Shown here: piece after piece, positions 41,625-50,754 of the stretch
Numbering within the stretch: position 1 is the first letter of the stretch
How the letters are laid out: each line of letters begins with the position of its first letter
Source of the DNA: Aureibaculum flavum
GTDB lineage: Bacteria > Bacteroidota > Bacteroidia > Flavobacteriales > Flavobacteriaceae
Length of the DNA: 64,000 nucleotides
Reading direction: 5' to 3'
Assembly (NCBI RefSeq): GCF_016406085.1
Contig: NZ_JAEHFJ010000003.1
Location: 374,288 to 438,287, forward strand
Program-made: the position numbers and the translations under genes
Notes under the pieces: model-generated
What the model was told of the DNA's origin: nothing
What the model saw: the letters and a program-made list of their open reading frames with translations, nothing else
Database searches by the model: none

Positions 41625-44537
41625 ATGAAGAAATTTATATTATTTACAACGCTATTGTGTTTTTCTTTTTCAGTTTTTTCACAAACTGCTGAGAGTAAAT
41701 ATTTAATAAAATATTTAGAAACCAATACTACACAACCAGATTATGGTGTAACTTTTTTAAGTGATAATCAGTTTATATACAAATCTCCAAACACTGAAAA
41801 AATAAATACGAATAGCTTGAAGCTGTCGGAATCGAATTTATTTTTGGCAACTTTAGGTGAAGAAGGAGACATTGTTGAGAAAAAACAAATCCAGGGACTG
41901 CCAACAAATAAGGTAACAAAAACTGGAGCTTCTTATAGTTCTGATTTAAGAACTGTTTACTATTCAGCTAAGAAATATAGAAAGACGCCTAAAAGAAAAG
42001 ATAAAGAGCAATTATTTAAAGCTCAAGTTGATGCTGAAGGAAACTGGATTAACGTTGAAAAATTACCATTTTCAAATGATCGTTATTCTTTTGGAGAACC
42101 TTCTTTAAGTAAAAGTGGTGAAGAGTTATATTTTACATCTGATATGCCTTCTTCATTGGGTGGGTTAGATATTTTTATGGTTGCCATAAATGATGATGGT
42201 AGTTTTGGAGACCCTATTAACATGGGTAATAAAATTAATACTTCTGGAAACGAAGTAACACCATATATTACTGAAGATTTAACATTATACTTTTCATCTG
42301 ACAATCATAAAGACGGATTAGGTAATTTAGATATATATACCATTGACTTAAAAAACCCAACAGCTATCGCTGAGCATTTAGATGCTCCTATTAATAGTTT
42401 AAATGACGACTTTGCATTTATTATTAATGGTAGTGACAATAAAGGTTATTTTTCTTCAAACAGATTACAAGGTCAAAACAATTATGATATTTATTCTTTT
42501 TTAGTTGAAAAAACAAAAGAAGATGGTCCTTGTGTTCAAGAAATTACAGGTATCGTAAAAGATAATGGTACACAAGAAATTATTGAGGATGCAATTATTA
42601 CTTTATATGACGGAGAAAATGCAGAAATTGAAGAGTTTAGAACAGATGCTGATGGTATGTATTCTATTACCCTAGACTGTAACAAAACATATACAATTAA
42701 AGCAGGAGCTAAAAATTACAATACGGAAGATCATATTGTGAATACAGCTAATTATTTAGAAGCACCAACGTTGGAAGCCAACAAGTTCCTAATTAAGAAA
42801 TCAGCTGAAGAAATTGAAAATGATAATACGCTAATAGGTGCAATTGAAGATGAAGAAACAGTTATCGCCGTAGCTGAGGAAATCAACGAAGTTAAAAATG
42901 GTATTGAAGAAGCAGTAGAAGAGGAGGCTTATGAAGAGAAGGAAGAAACGATTGCTAAGGTAGTTGAGACTGCTACTTCAGCAGAAGAAGATGAAGCAAC
43001 TATTGAAGCTGTTTATTTCGGATTTGACAAATCAATTATTACATCTAAGGCTGCTAGAGAATTAGATAAATTAGGTGATATTTTAAGGAATAATAAGAGT
43101 ATTCATGTGGAGTTATCATCTTATACAGATTCAAGAGGTAATAGTGATTACAACTTAAAGCTATCAGAACGCAGAGCAAGAGCATCAGCTGATTATTTAG
43201 TATCTCTAGGTGTTGATAGAGGCAGAATAAAAGCGAAAGGATATGGAGAAAGTAAAATGGTTAATAAATGTATAGATGGAATTGAGTGTAGTGAAGCTGC
43301 ACATGAAAAGAATAGAAGAACTGAAATTGCATTTATAAATCCACAAGCTTCAATAGAAAATTTTGATAACAATTCAGTAAGTGATCAAACCGAAATTTTC
43401 GTAGAGAAAGCTAAAGAGCCAATTCAAAAAGTTGTAGAAACATCCGGTTATAATGAGACACAAAAAATAGAACCGATAATAAAGGAAAGTGATGAAATAG
43501 AAGAAGTAATTGAACCAGAAAATGAAATTGTAAATGTAACTTCTACTCCAGTTAATAGTTTAGCCGAAAATGATAAACCAATTATAACTGAAAAATTAAG
43601 AGAAGATGCAGTCATTAATGAATCTACGATCGAGAACAAAAAAAAAGAGGAAGTATTAGTTTCTGAATCATTAACTAATAATGTAACTACAACTAATGAA
43701 ATAGAAAAAAAAACAAGTCCTTTAAATGAACCTACCGAGGAAGAGGAGACTTTAAGTGAAGAAGCAAAATGGTTAAATAAGGAAATTGAAAAAAGTAACG
43801 AAGACTATAGTTCAATTGAAACTGAAAAAACGGAGAAAAAAAAACCGCAGTTAATAGAAACGATAACGGAAGAAAATCAGAAAACCTCAGTTAAAAATGA
43901 ACCTATAGATGAAGATATTAATAAATTAATTGCCACTGCTAAGGCTGAAGAAAAAGTAGCGGAAAAGTTTAACTTTGAGCGTGAAGATGCCCAAACGAAA
44001 AGTGCAATTAGTACAACTGATCCAAACGAATTGTTGGCCGATTTAAAAGCTAAACGAGAATCTGAGGAAAATGACATCAATCAATCAGAAGTAAAGCAAA
44101 TAGAAAAAAAAGTAACAGCAGCAATTGAGCCAACAACTAAAAAAGAGGTAGTTCTAAATACTAGCGAGGTCAGTGTAAAAGCTATGCAAAGTAAAAAAGG
44201 CAAATATGTAGAAACCTATAATGCCAAAAAGATAAATGCTTTACGAGTAATATTTAGAATTCAACCGAACATAAAAGCCATCAAAGGATACAAAGATGCT
44301 TATGTAGTAATTAAGTCTCCTCAAGGAAAAGTAGTAAACGAAAAAGGTGTATTTACATTAGAAAACGGTGATGATCAATCTTATACGGATTTAACTACGC
44401 TTTTCTACAATAAACAAAGTATTAAAGCCGTAATGTTCATTGATAAAATAGTGCATAAATTCACTAAAGGAACATATACTGTTAATATTTTTATTGACGG
44501 GGTAGATGTAGGGGAAAATGTTTTAACGCTATCTTAA
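41625..44537 (+). CDS. OmpA-family protein with propeller, internal OmpA domain and long C-terminal extension
   Basis: This 970-residue protein has a signal peptide (about 1-19, ending VFSQ). WD40-like PD40 repeats follow (about 100-290; SLSKSGEELYFTSD, LTLYFSSDNHKDGLGNLDIY) and then a carboxypeptidase regulatory-like domain (about 308-375). After an acidic linker comes an OmpA peptidoglycan-binding domain (about 459-569; VYFGFDKSIIT, SERRARASADYLVSLGV, EKNRRTEIAF). OmpA domains normally close such proteins, but here about 400 residues follow. These comprise a Glu/Lys/Thr-rich disordered stretch and a folded end domain (about 855-970, FRIQPNIKAIKGYKDAYVVI). It probably links the outer membrane to peptidoglycan. 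The first part resembles T9SS PorE without its TPR, but identity as PorE is not claimed. It overlaps the convergent DoxX gene by 9 bases. Confidence 0.88.
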   Translation: MKKFILFTTLLCFSFSVFSQTAESKYLIKYLETNTTQPDYGVTFLSDNQFIYKSPNTEKINTNSLKLSESNLFLATLGEEGDIVEKKQIQGLPTNKVTKTGASYSSDLRTVYYSAKKYRKTPKRKDKEQLFKAQVDAEGNWINVEKLPFSNDRYSFGEPSLSKSGEELYFTSDMPSSLGGLDIFMVAINDDGSFGDPINMGNKINTSGNEVTPYITEDLTLYFSSDNHKDGLGNLDIYTIDLKNPTAIAEHLDAPINSLNDDFAFIINGSDNKGYFSSNRLQGQNNYDIYSFLVEKTKEDGPCVQEITGIVKDNGTQEIIEDAIITLYDGENAEIEEFRTDADGMYSITLDCNKTYTIKAGAKNYNTEDHIVNTANYLEAPTLEANKFLIKKSAEEIENDNTLIGAIEDEETVIAVAEEINEVKNGIEEAVEEEAYEEKEETIAKVVETATSAEEDEATIEAVYFGFDKSIITSKAARELDKLGDILRNNKSIHVELSSYTDSRGNSDYNLKLSERRARASADYLVSLGVDRGRIKAKGYGESKMVNKCIDGIECSEAAHEKNRRTEIAFINPQASIENFDNNSVSDQTEIFVEKAKEPIQKVVETSGYNETQKIEPIIKESDEIEEVIEPENEIVNVTSTPVNSLAENDKPIITEKLREDAVINESTIENKKKEEVLVSESLTNNVTTTNEIEKKTSPLNEPTEEEETLSEEAKWLNKEIEKSNEDYSSIETEKTEKKKPQLIETITEENQKTSVKNEPIDEDINKLIATAKAEEKVAEKFNFEREDAQTKSAISTTDPNELLADLKAKRESEENDINQSEVKQIEKKVTAAIEPTTKKEVVLNTSEVSVKAMQSKKGKYVETYNAKKINALRVIFRIQPNIKAIKGYKDAYVVIKSPQGKVVNEKGVFTLENGDDQSYTDLTTLFYNKQSIKAVMFIDKIVHKFTKGTYTVNIFIDGVDVGENVLTLS

Positions 44538-44936
44538 AATATAAACACCAAATACAGTTACCATAAAGTAAACTACAATGGTCATAGCTCCTGCGTAATC
44601 CTTTGCAACCCGTTGACCGAACAACAACATTAATAATATTTTTGAGGCTATTACAGCGGCTAAAAAACCTATTGTAGTACTTTCAGAAATATATACTTGT
44701 ATAATACCTACGATACTTAAAAAGCCTACAATTACTTCACTTACCAAAATGATAATTAGTAATAGCGGCACACTATTTCTTAGAAATGTTTTTGCAAAAT
44801 GATCTTTTAAAAAAGATACATTTCCTTGCCAATCTGTTATTTTTTCGATACCAGATTGTAAAAAGGTAATCGTAATAAATACTAAGATTAAAAGCTGTGG
44901 GGCAAATTTTATACCTGTATTATATAGGTTTTCCAT
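44529..44936 (-). CDS. DoxX family membrane protein
   Basis: This 135-residue protein has four predicted helices (about 13-30, 55-75, 82-103, 112-134) and the DoxX-like FLQSGIEKITDWQGNV segment after helix 1. DoxX-like proteins are small membrane proteins associated with quinone or thiosulfate redox reactions in some organisms; the role here is unknown. The last 9 bases overlap the end of the convergent OmpA-family gene. It is a single gene. Confidence 0.88.
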   Translation of the reverse strand: MENLYNTGIKFAPQLLILVFITITFLQSGIEKITDWQGNVSFLKDHFAKTFLRNSVPLLLIIILVSEVIVGFLSIVGIIQVYISESTTIGFLAAVIASKILLMLLFGQRVAKDYAGAMTIVVYFMVTVFGVYILR

Positions 44937-45033
44937 GGTTATTGGTTTTAATCAAAGATAAGGAAAAAAACCCCCATTTTTCAGGGATGCAATAAACCCC
45001 ACTATTCATGTATCAAATTGTACAATAATCATT

Positions 45034-45041
45034 TAATTTTG
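45034..45041 (+). promoter_or_regulatory. Candidate -7 promoter box of the macroglobulin gene (TAATTTTG)
   Basis: A TAnnTTTG match lies 56 bases upstream of the ATG at 45098. It is the only such box in the gap. Confidence 0.45.
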
Positions 45042-45097
45042 TGGTTATATAGTCATATTGTAGCGTATCCGCAGTATTCTAACTTAACCCTTTTATA

Positions 45098-48000
45098 ATG
45101 AAGTTCTTAAATCGTATTTTTAGCCTATTCTTATTATTGATAATTGTAATATCATGTAAAAAAGAAAATCCCCAAGAAGATACTGATAACCTTTTTAAAT
45201 TTAAAGATTATATTTATTACACTACTTCAGGTGTTGTCTCTGTTACTGAATCTTTGCAAATAGGTTTGGCGAAGGAAGTGGAAGGTTGGGAGCCCGATAC
45301 AGAAATTTCAGAAGATCTTATTACGATTTCACCAGCTGTAAAAGGAAAATTAAAGGCATTAAATTCAAGAACATTTGTTTTTAACCCAGATGAAAATTTA
45401 AAACCAGATACTGAATACACCGTCACGGTAAATCTTTCAGAAATGTATTTAAACGTTCCATCAGAGTTTAAGGAATATACGTTTAAGTTTAAAACAATTA
45501 AACCAAATTTTGCTTTAAATACAAATAACTTACAATCATATAGTAAAGAATGGCAATACATTGAAGGTGTTTTACGCTCTGCTGATGTAATTCCATTAGA
45601 AATGGTAGAAAAATTAGTTCGTGTTACTCAAAATGGCAAACCATTATCTGTAAAATGGTTGCCTGTATCACAGAATTCTTCGGTATATCAATTTAAAATT
45701 GATAGTATACAACGATTAAAAGACGATTCAGAAATAGATATAAAATGGTCAGGTAAAGAAGTTGGAATTGATAATGTAGGTGAAGCAAAAAGAGTTATCC
45801 CTGGCATTAGCAATTTTTCGATCGTGAATGCAGATGTAATTCAATCACCTGAACAACATTTAGCATTAAATTTTTCAGATCCAATTAAAAAGCAACAGAA
45901 TTTTAAAGGTTTGGTTGCAATAGCAGGAGCTCAAAATTTAAAATATGTAGTAGATGGAAATGTATTGAAAGTTTATCCTGGAACACGATTAAAGGGTAAT
46001 GTACAAGTAGATGTTTTTTCTGGTATAACCAATGTATACGGTTTTAAATTCAAGAAAAAATTCTCGGAACAAATCGCTTTTGAAGAGCTAAAACCTGCGG
46101 TTAAATTAATGAGTAATGGCGTTATTCTGCCAGATTCAAAAAATTTGCAACTCAATTTTGAAGCCGTTAATTTAAAAGCAGTAGATATTAGAGTAATCAA
46201 AATTTTTGAGAACAATATTTTGCAATTCTTACAAGAAGAAAATCTCAATGGTATTAATAGTTACAGTATAAGACGTGTGGGTCGTCGTGTAGCAAAACAA
46301 ACCATGACGTTGATAAAATCTGATATAGAAAATGACGGTAAATGGAAAACCTATGCTGTAGACCTTTCTAAGATGATTAAAGCAGATCCTGGGGCTATTT
46401 ATAGAATTGAATTAAGTTTTACCCAAGAGTATGCTTTAAATACTTGTGATGGAAGTCAATTGGTTACTAACGTTGAAACTGAAGATTACGATGAGTATTT
46501 TGAAGAGGATGATTATAATGATACGAACCTAGCGGAAGATGAACTAGAAGAACGCGAAGAACAATATTGGGATAACTTGATTTACAATTATAAAAACCAC
46601 AGATATTATAATTGGGAGGATAGAGAAAACCCTTGTAAGGAGGCTTATTATTTTAACGAGAATAATATTGCTACGGCTAATGTAATGGCAACTAACTTAG
46701 GTGTTATTGCTAAAAAAGGAGTTGATAAATCATATCATTTTGCAGTAACCGATATTTTGACAACCAATCCAATTTCTGGAGCTAAAATAGTATTGTACAA
46801 TTTTCAACAACAAGAAATCGGGACTGTAAATACAGACAGTCAAGGCTTTGCTTTGTTCAAAGCAGATAAAAATGCACATTTTGCTGTGGTTTCTAATTCC
46901 GGACAAAAAACCTATCTCAAACTAAATGACGGTTATTCACTGTCGTTAAGTAAGTTTGACGTTTCAGGTAAACAATTACAAAAAGGTTTAAAAGGTTATA
47001 TTTATGGTGAGCGTGGTGTTTGGAGACCTGGAGACAGTATTCATTTAACTTTTGTGTTAAACGATGTTGCAAATCCGCTCCCAAAAAACCATCCTGTTAA
47101 GTTAGAAATTACAGATCCTCATGGTAAATTAACGCATAAATTAATAGATACTGATGGAAAAAATGGCTTCCATAAGTTTACCGTTGTCACGGATGAAACA
47201 GCTGCTACAGGTAATTGGAATGCTAAAATAAGTGTAGGGGGAGCAAATTTCTATCAAGCATTAAAAGTAGAAACGGTAAAGCCAAATCGTTTAAAAATTG
47301 CTATTGATTTTGAAGATGAAATTTTAACTGCTAATAAACCTATTGACGGAAAGCTTTCCGTTAAATGGCTTCATGGTGCAGATGCAAAAAATTTGAAAGC
47401 TGATGTAAAAGTCAAATTTACAAGTACTTCAACAGCGTTTGATAAGTATCCAAATTATGTTTTTTCTGACCCTACTAGGAAATTTACTCCAGAAGAAGTA
47501 ACCGTATTTGACGGTAACTTGGATGCTGAAGGGAATGCAAATTTGACTAAAAAACTGAGTTTTAATAGTAAAGCTCCAGGAATGTTAAGGGCGTCATTTT
47601 TAACGAGAGCATTTGAAAACGGTGGCGACTTCTCTATTGATGTTATTTCAAAGAATTTTGCACCTTATAATGCTTTTGTGGGCTTACAATCTCCAGAAGC
47701 TAAGGCTTATGGTTCTTATTTCACGGATGAAGATGTTGAGTTTGATGTGGTAACCGTGAATAATCAAGGAAACCCTATTGCTAAAAAAGGAGTTCAAGTA
47801 AAAGTATATAAAGTAGAATGGCGTTGGTGGTGGAACTCGTCTTATGACGATTTAGCTTCATATGTAGGTAGTCAATATCACAAACCAATTTTAACTAAAG
47901 TAATTAATACTTCCGCTAATGGTAAGGGTACTTTTAAAATTAATGTACCTGATGAAGAGGGTGGAAGATACTTAATCAGAATTTATGATCCAGAAAGTGG

Positions 48001-50674
48001 TCATGCAACAGGAAGAACAGCTTATTTTTATAAAGATTGGTGGAAAAGGCCTGCTGGTAGCGATGCTTCTGGTGCTACAATGTTGGTGTTTTCATCTGAT
48101 AAGACCGATTATAATGTAGGTGAAAAGGCAAAGATTACCTTCCCATCAGGAACCGTAGGTAGGGCATTAATTAGTATAGAAAATGGAACGGAAGTAATTG
48201 ATCAAAGATGGATTAAAACCCAGAAAGGAGAAACAACTACTGAAATTGATATCACGAAAGAAATGGCTCCAAATGTGTTTGTAAACATATCATTGTTGCA
48301 GCCACATGCTTCAACGGCAAATGACTTGCCAATTCGTATGTATGGTGTAATTCCGTTGATGGTTAAAGATCCGAATACAATTTTAGAACCTCAAATTTCA
48401 ATGCCAAAAGTATTGAAACCTGAAGAAAAATTTACAGTTAAAGTGAGTGAAAAACAAGGTAAATCAATGACGTATACCTTAGCCGTAGTTGATGATGGTT
48501 TATTAGATTTAACACGATTTAAAACCCCAAATGCTTGGGATGAATTTTATAGTAAAGAAGCTTTAGGTGTAAAAACTTGGGATATTTTTGATTATGTAAT
48601 TGGAGCTTATGGAGGCACAATTGCTCAGATATTTGCTATTGGAGGTGATGAAGATGCAGGACCTAAAAAACCTAAAAAAGCGAATAGATTTAAGCCTGTG
48701 GTTACGTATTTAGGACCTTTTACATTAGATAAAGGAAAAACAGCATCGCACGAAATACAGATGCCTAAATACATTGGTTCAGTTAGAACTATGGTTATTG
48801 CTGGTGACAATTCTAAAGAAGCTTATGGAAGTGCTAGTGAAACAACGCCCGTTCGTAAACCATTAATGGTATTATCTTCCTTACCAAGGAAGTTAAGTCC
48901 TGGTGAAAAAGTAACATTACCTGTTACTATTTTTGCAATGGAAGACAAAGTAAAAAGAGCGAACATCAGTTTAAAATTAAGTGATGGAATCACTATTGTT
49001 GGTGAACAAACGCAATCAGTATCTTTTGATAAACCAGATGAGAAAATGGTTTATTTTGAGTTAGATGTTAGCAAAGCACAAGGAATTGGTAGTATTGAAG
49101 TATTGGCCTCTGGTAATGGAGAGAAATCATCTTATAAAGTCGAAATTGATGTTGTTAATCCCAACCCGGTGAGTTCACGTTCAACACAAGTAGTTTTAGA
49201 ACCAAATGCATCTCAAAATATTGATTTTACTAGTTTTGGAGTGCCAGGAACAAGCTTTGCTCACGTAGAGTTTTCTACCTTGCCTCCGATGGATTTTACA
49301 AGAAGGTTACAGTATTTAATTCGTTACCCGCATGGTTGTGTAGAACAAACTACATCAAGCGGTTTCCCTCAATTGTATTTGACAGATATATTGGACTTGA
49401 CTTTTGATAAAAAACAAGAAATTGATAATAACATTAAAAAGACAGTAGAACGTTTGGGCAGATATCAAACTCCAAGTGGTGGATTAAGTTATTGGATGGG
49501 ACAAAACAATGCCAATGATTGGGGAACAAGTTATGCAGGTCATTTCATGCTAGAAGCACAGAAAAAAGGATATGTAATGCCTTTAACCTTTATGAATAAT
49601 TGGTTAAAGTATCAGCAAGATGCGGCTAGAAATTGGAGAGCAAATTCTAGACGATACAATACGGATTTAGCACAAGCATATAGACTATATACCTTAGCAT
49701 TAGCGGGTCATGCAGATTTAGGTTCAATGAACAGGTTACGAGAATATAACGAACTTTCTAACGACGCAAAATGGCGATTGGCTGCGGCCTATGCCTTGGC
49801 AGGACAAAAAGAAGTGGCTAAAAAAATAGTTCAAACTGCAAATATCCATTTTGAATCGAATACTTATGATTATTATACCTACGGTTCAACAAATAGAAAT
49901 AGAGCTATGGCAATGGAAACTATGTTATTGACTGACAATCCAAAATCGAGAGAAATGTCGGAATATTTAGCAAAAGAATTATCAGCTGATCGATGGATGA
50001 GTACGCAAACAACAGCGTACAGTTTATTGGCAATGTCAAAAATGGTAGAAATTGGTGGAGGTAAAGATTTGAACGTAGCGTTTAGTAATAATGGAAATAA
50101 AAGTGATGCTGTGAGTACAAAAAAATCTATTGCCCAACGAAAATTGAAAATTGTAGATGGTGCTAATAGTTTAAAAGTAACCAATAAAAAAGCGAATACG
50201 GTTTATGTTACCGTATTGAATTCTGGAATTTTGCCGTTGGGCGAAGAGATGGTAGAAAAACGGAATTTAAGTGTGCAAGTAGTATATAAAGATACTGACG
50301 GAAGACGTATAGATGTTACAAAATTAGCTCAAGGAACTGATTTTACAGCTACAGTAACCGTGAGCAATTTAAAATACGAATATGTTGCTAATATCGCGTT
50401 AACGGAAATTTTCCCTTCTGGATGGGAAATTATAAATACTCGCTTTACTGATTATGGTAATTCTACCACAAGTCAGGCTAATTTCACAGATATTAGAGAT
50501 GATAGAGTTAATTTCTATTTTGATTTAGAAAGACAAAAAACGAAAACGTTTACCGTACAATTGAACGCTTCTTATCTAGGTAAATATTACTTGCCAGGTA
50601 TTCAAGCGGAAGCAATGTATGACAATGACTATTTTGTGCGAGACAAAGGACAGTGGATTCAGGTAATTAAATAA
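45098..50674 (+). CDS. Bacterial alpha-2-macroglobulin, lipoprotein
   Basis: This 1858-residue protein has a lipoprotein signal with lipobox VISC (Cys20). Successive macroglobulin beta domains include KGLKGYIYGERGVWRPGDSI near residue 630. A central A2M domain contains VRTMVIAGDNSKEAYGSASE. The thioester domain carries intact GCVEQT with Cys1414 and Gln1417 for the internal thioester, and a C-terminal receptor-like domain ends the protein. Such proteins trap attacking proteases: cleavage of a bait region exposes the thioester, which binds the protease covalently. It is followed by pbpC, the classical partner, which repairs peptidoglycan at breaches. An acidic insertion (EDDYNDTNLAEDELEEREEQ, about 465-490) is distinctive. 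Confidence 0.96.
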   Translation: MKFLNRIFSLFLLLIIVISCKKENPQEDTDNLFKFKDYIYYTTSGVVSVTESLQIGLAKEVEGWEPDTEISEDLITISPAVKGKLKALNSRTFVFNPDENLKPDTEYTVTVNLSEMYLNVPSEFKEYTFKFKTIKPNFALNTNNLQSYSKEWQYIEGVLRSADVIPLEMVEKLVRVTQNGKPLSVKWLPVSQNSSVYQFKIDSIQRLKDDSEIDIKWSGKEVGIDNVGEAKRVIPGISNFSIVNADVIQSPEQHLALNFSDPIKKQQNFKGLVAIAGAQNLKYVVDGNVLKVYPGTRLKGNVQVDVFSGITNVYGFKFKKKFSEQIAFEELKPAVKLMSNGVILPDSKNLQLNFEAVNLKAVDIRVIKIFENNILQFLQEENLNGINSYSIRRVGRRVAKQTMTLIKSDIENDGKWKTYAVDLSKMIKADPGAIYRIELSFTQEYALNTCDGSQLVTNVETEDYDEYFEEDDYNDTNLAEDELEEREEQYWDNLIYNYKNHRYYNWEDRENPCKEAYYFNENNIATANVMATNLGVIAKKGVDKSYHFAVTDILTTNPISGAKIVLYNFQQQEIGTVNTDSQGFALFKADKNAHFAVVSNSGQKTYLKLNDGYSLSLSKFDVSGKQLQKGLKGYIYGERGVWRPGDSIHLTFVLNDVANPLPKNHPVKLEITDPHGKLTHKLIDTDGKNGFHKFTVVTDETAATGNWNAKISVGGANFYQALKVETVKPNRLKIAIDFEDEILTANKPIDGKLSVKWLHGADAKNLKADVKVKFTSTSTAFDKYPNYVFSDPTRKFTPEEVTVFDGNLDAEGNANLTKKLSFNSKAPGMLRASFLTRAFENGGDFSIDVISKNFAPYNAFVGLQSPEAKAYGSYFTDEDVEFDVVTVNNQGNPIAKKGVQVKVYKVEWRWWWNSSYDDLASYVGSQYHKPILTKVINTSANGKGTFKINVPDEEGGRYLIRIYDPESGHATGRTAYFYKDWWKRPAGSDASGATMLVFSSDKTDYNVGEKAKITFPSGTVGRALISIENGTEVIDQRWIKTQKGETTTEIDITKEMAPNVFVNISLLQPHASTANDLPIRMYGVIPLMVKDPNTILEPQISMPKVLKPEEKFTVKVSEKQGKSMTYTLAVVDDGLLDLTRFKTPNAWDEFYSKEALGVKTWDIFDYVIGAYGGTIAQIFAIGGDEDAGPKKPKKANRFKPVVTYLGPFTLDKGKTASHEIQMPKYIGSVRTMVIAGDNSKEAYGSASETTPVRKPLMVLSSLPRKLSPGEKVTLPVTIFAMEDKVKRANISLKLSDGITIVGEQTQSVSFDKPDEKMVYFELDVSKAQGIGSIEVLASGNGEKSSYKVEIDVVNPNPVSSRSTQVVLEPNASQNIDFTSFGVPGTSFAHVEFSTLPPMDFTRRLQYLIRYPHGCVEQTTSSGFPQLYLTDILDLTFDKKQEIDNNIKKTVERLGRYQTPSGGLSYWMGQNNANDWGTSYAGHFMLEAQKKGYVMPLTFMNNWLKYQQDAARNWRANSRRYNTDLAQAYRLYTLALAGHADLGSMNRLREYNELSNDAKWRLAAAYALAGQKEVAKKIVQTANIHFESNTYDYYTYGSTNRNRAMAMETMLLTDNPKSREMSEYLAKELSADRWMSTQTTAYSLLAMSKMVEIGGGKDLNVAFSNNGNKSDAVSTKKSIAQRKLKIVDGANSLKVTNKKANTVYVTVLNSGILPLGEEMVEKRNLSVQVVYKDTDGRRIDVTKLAQGTDFTATVTVSNLKYEYVANIALTEIFPSGWEIINTRFTDYGNSTTSQANFTDIRDDRVNFYFDLERQKTKTFTVQLNASYLGKYYLPGIQAEAMYDNDYFVRDKGQWIQVIK

Positions 50675-50700
50675 TTGCCTTACTTTTACCCAATAGTATA

Positions 50701-50735
50701 ACCTACAAGGTCTTTTGGCTTTGTAGGTTTTGTTT
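50701..50735 (+). terminator. Hairpin between macroglobulin gene and pbpC
   Basis: An 8-bp stem (ACCTACAA with TTGTAGGT), a 12-base loop and a broken T-run (TTTTGTTT) lie 26 bases after the stop codon. It may be a partial terminator that lowers pbpC expression relative to the macroglobulin gene. Confidence 0.55.
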
Positions 50736-50754
50736 CTGCAATTGAAAATGCACA

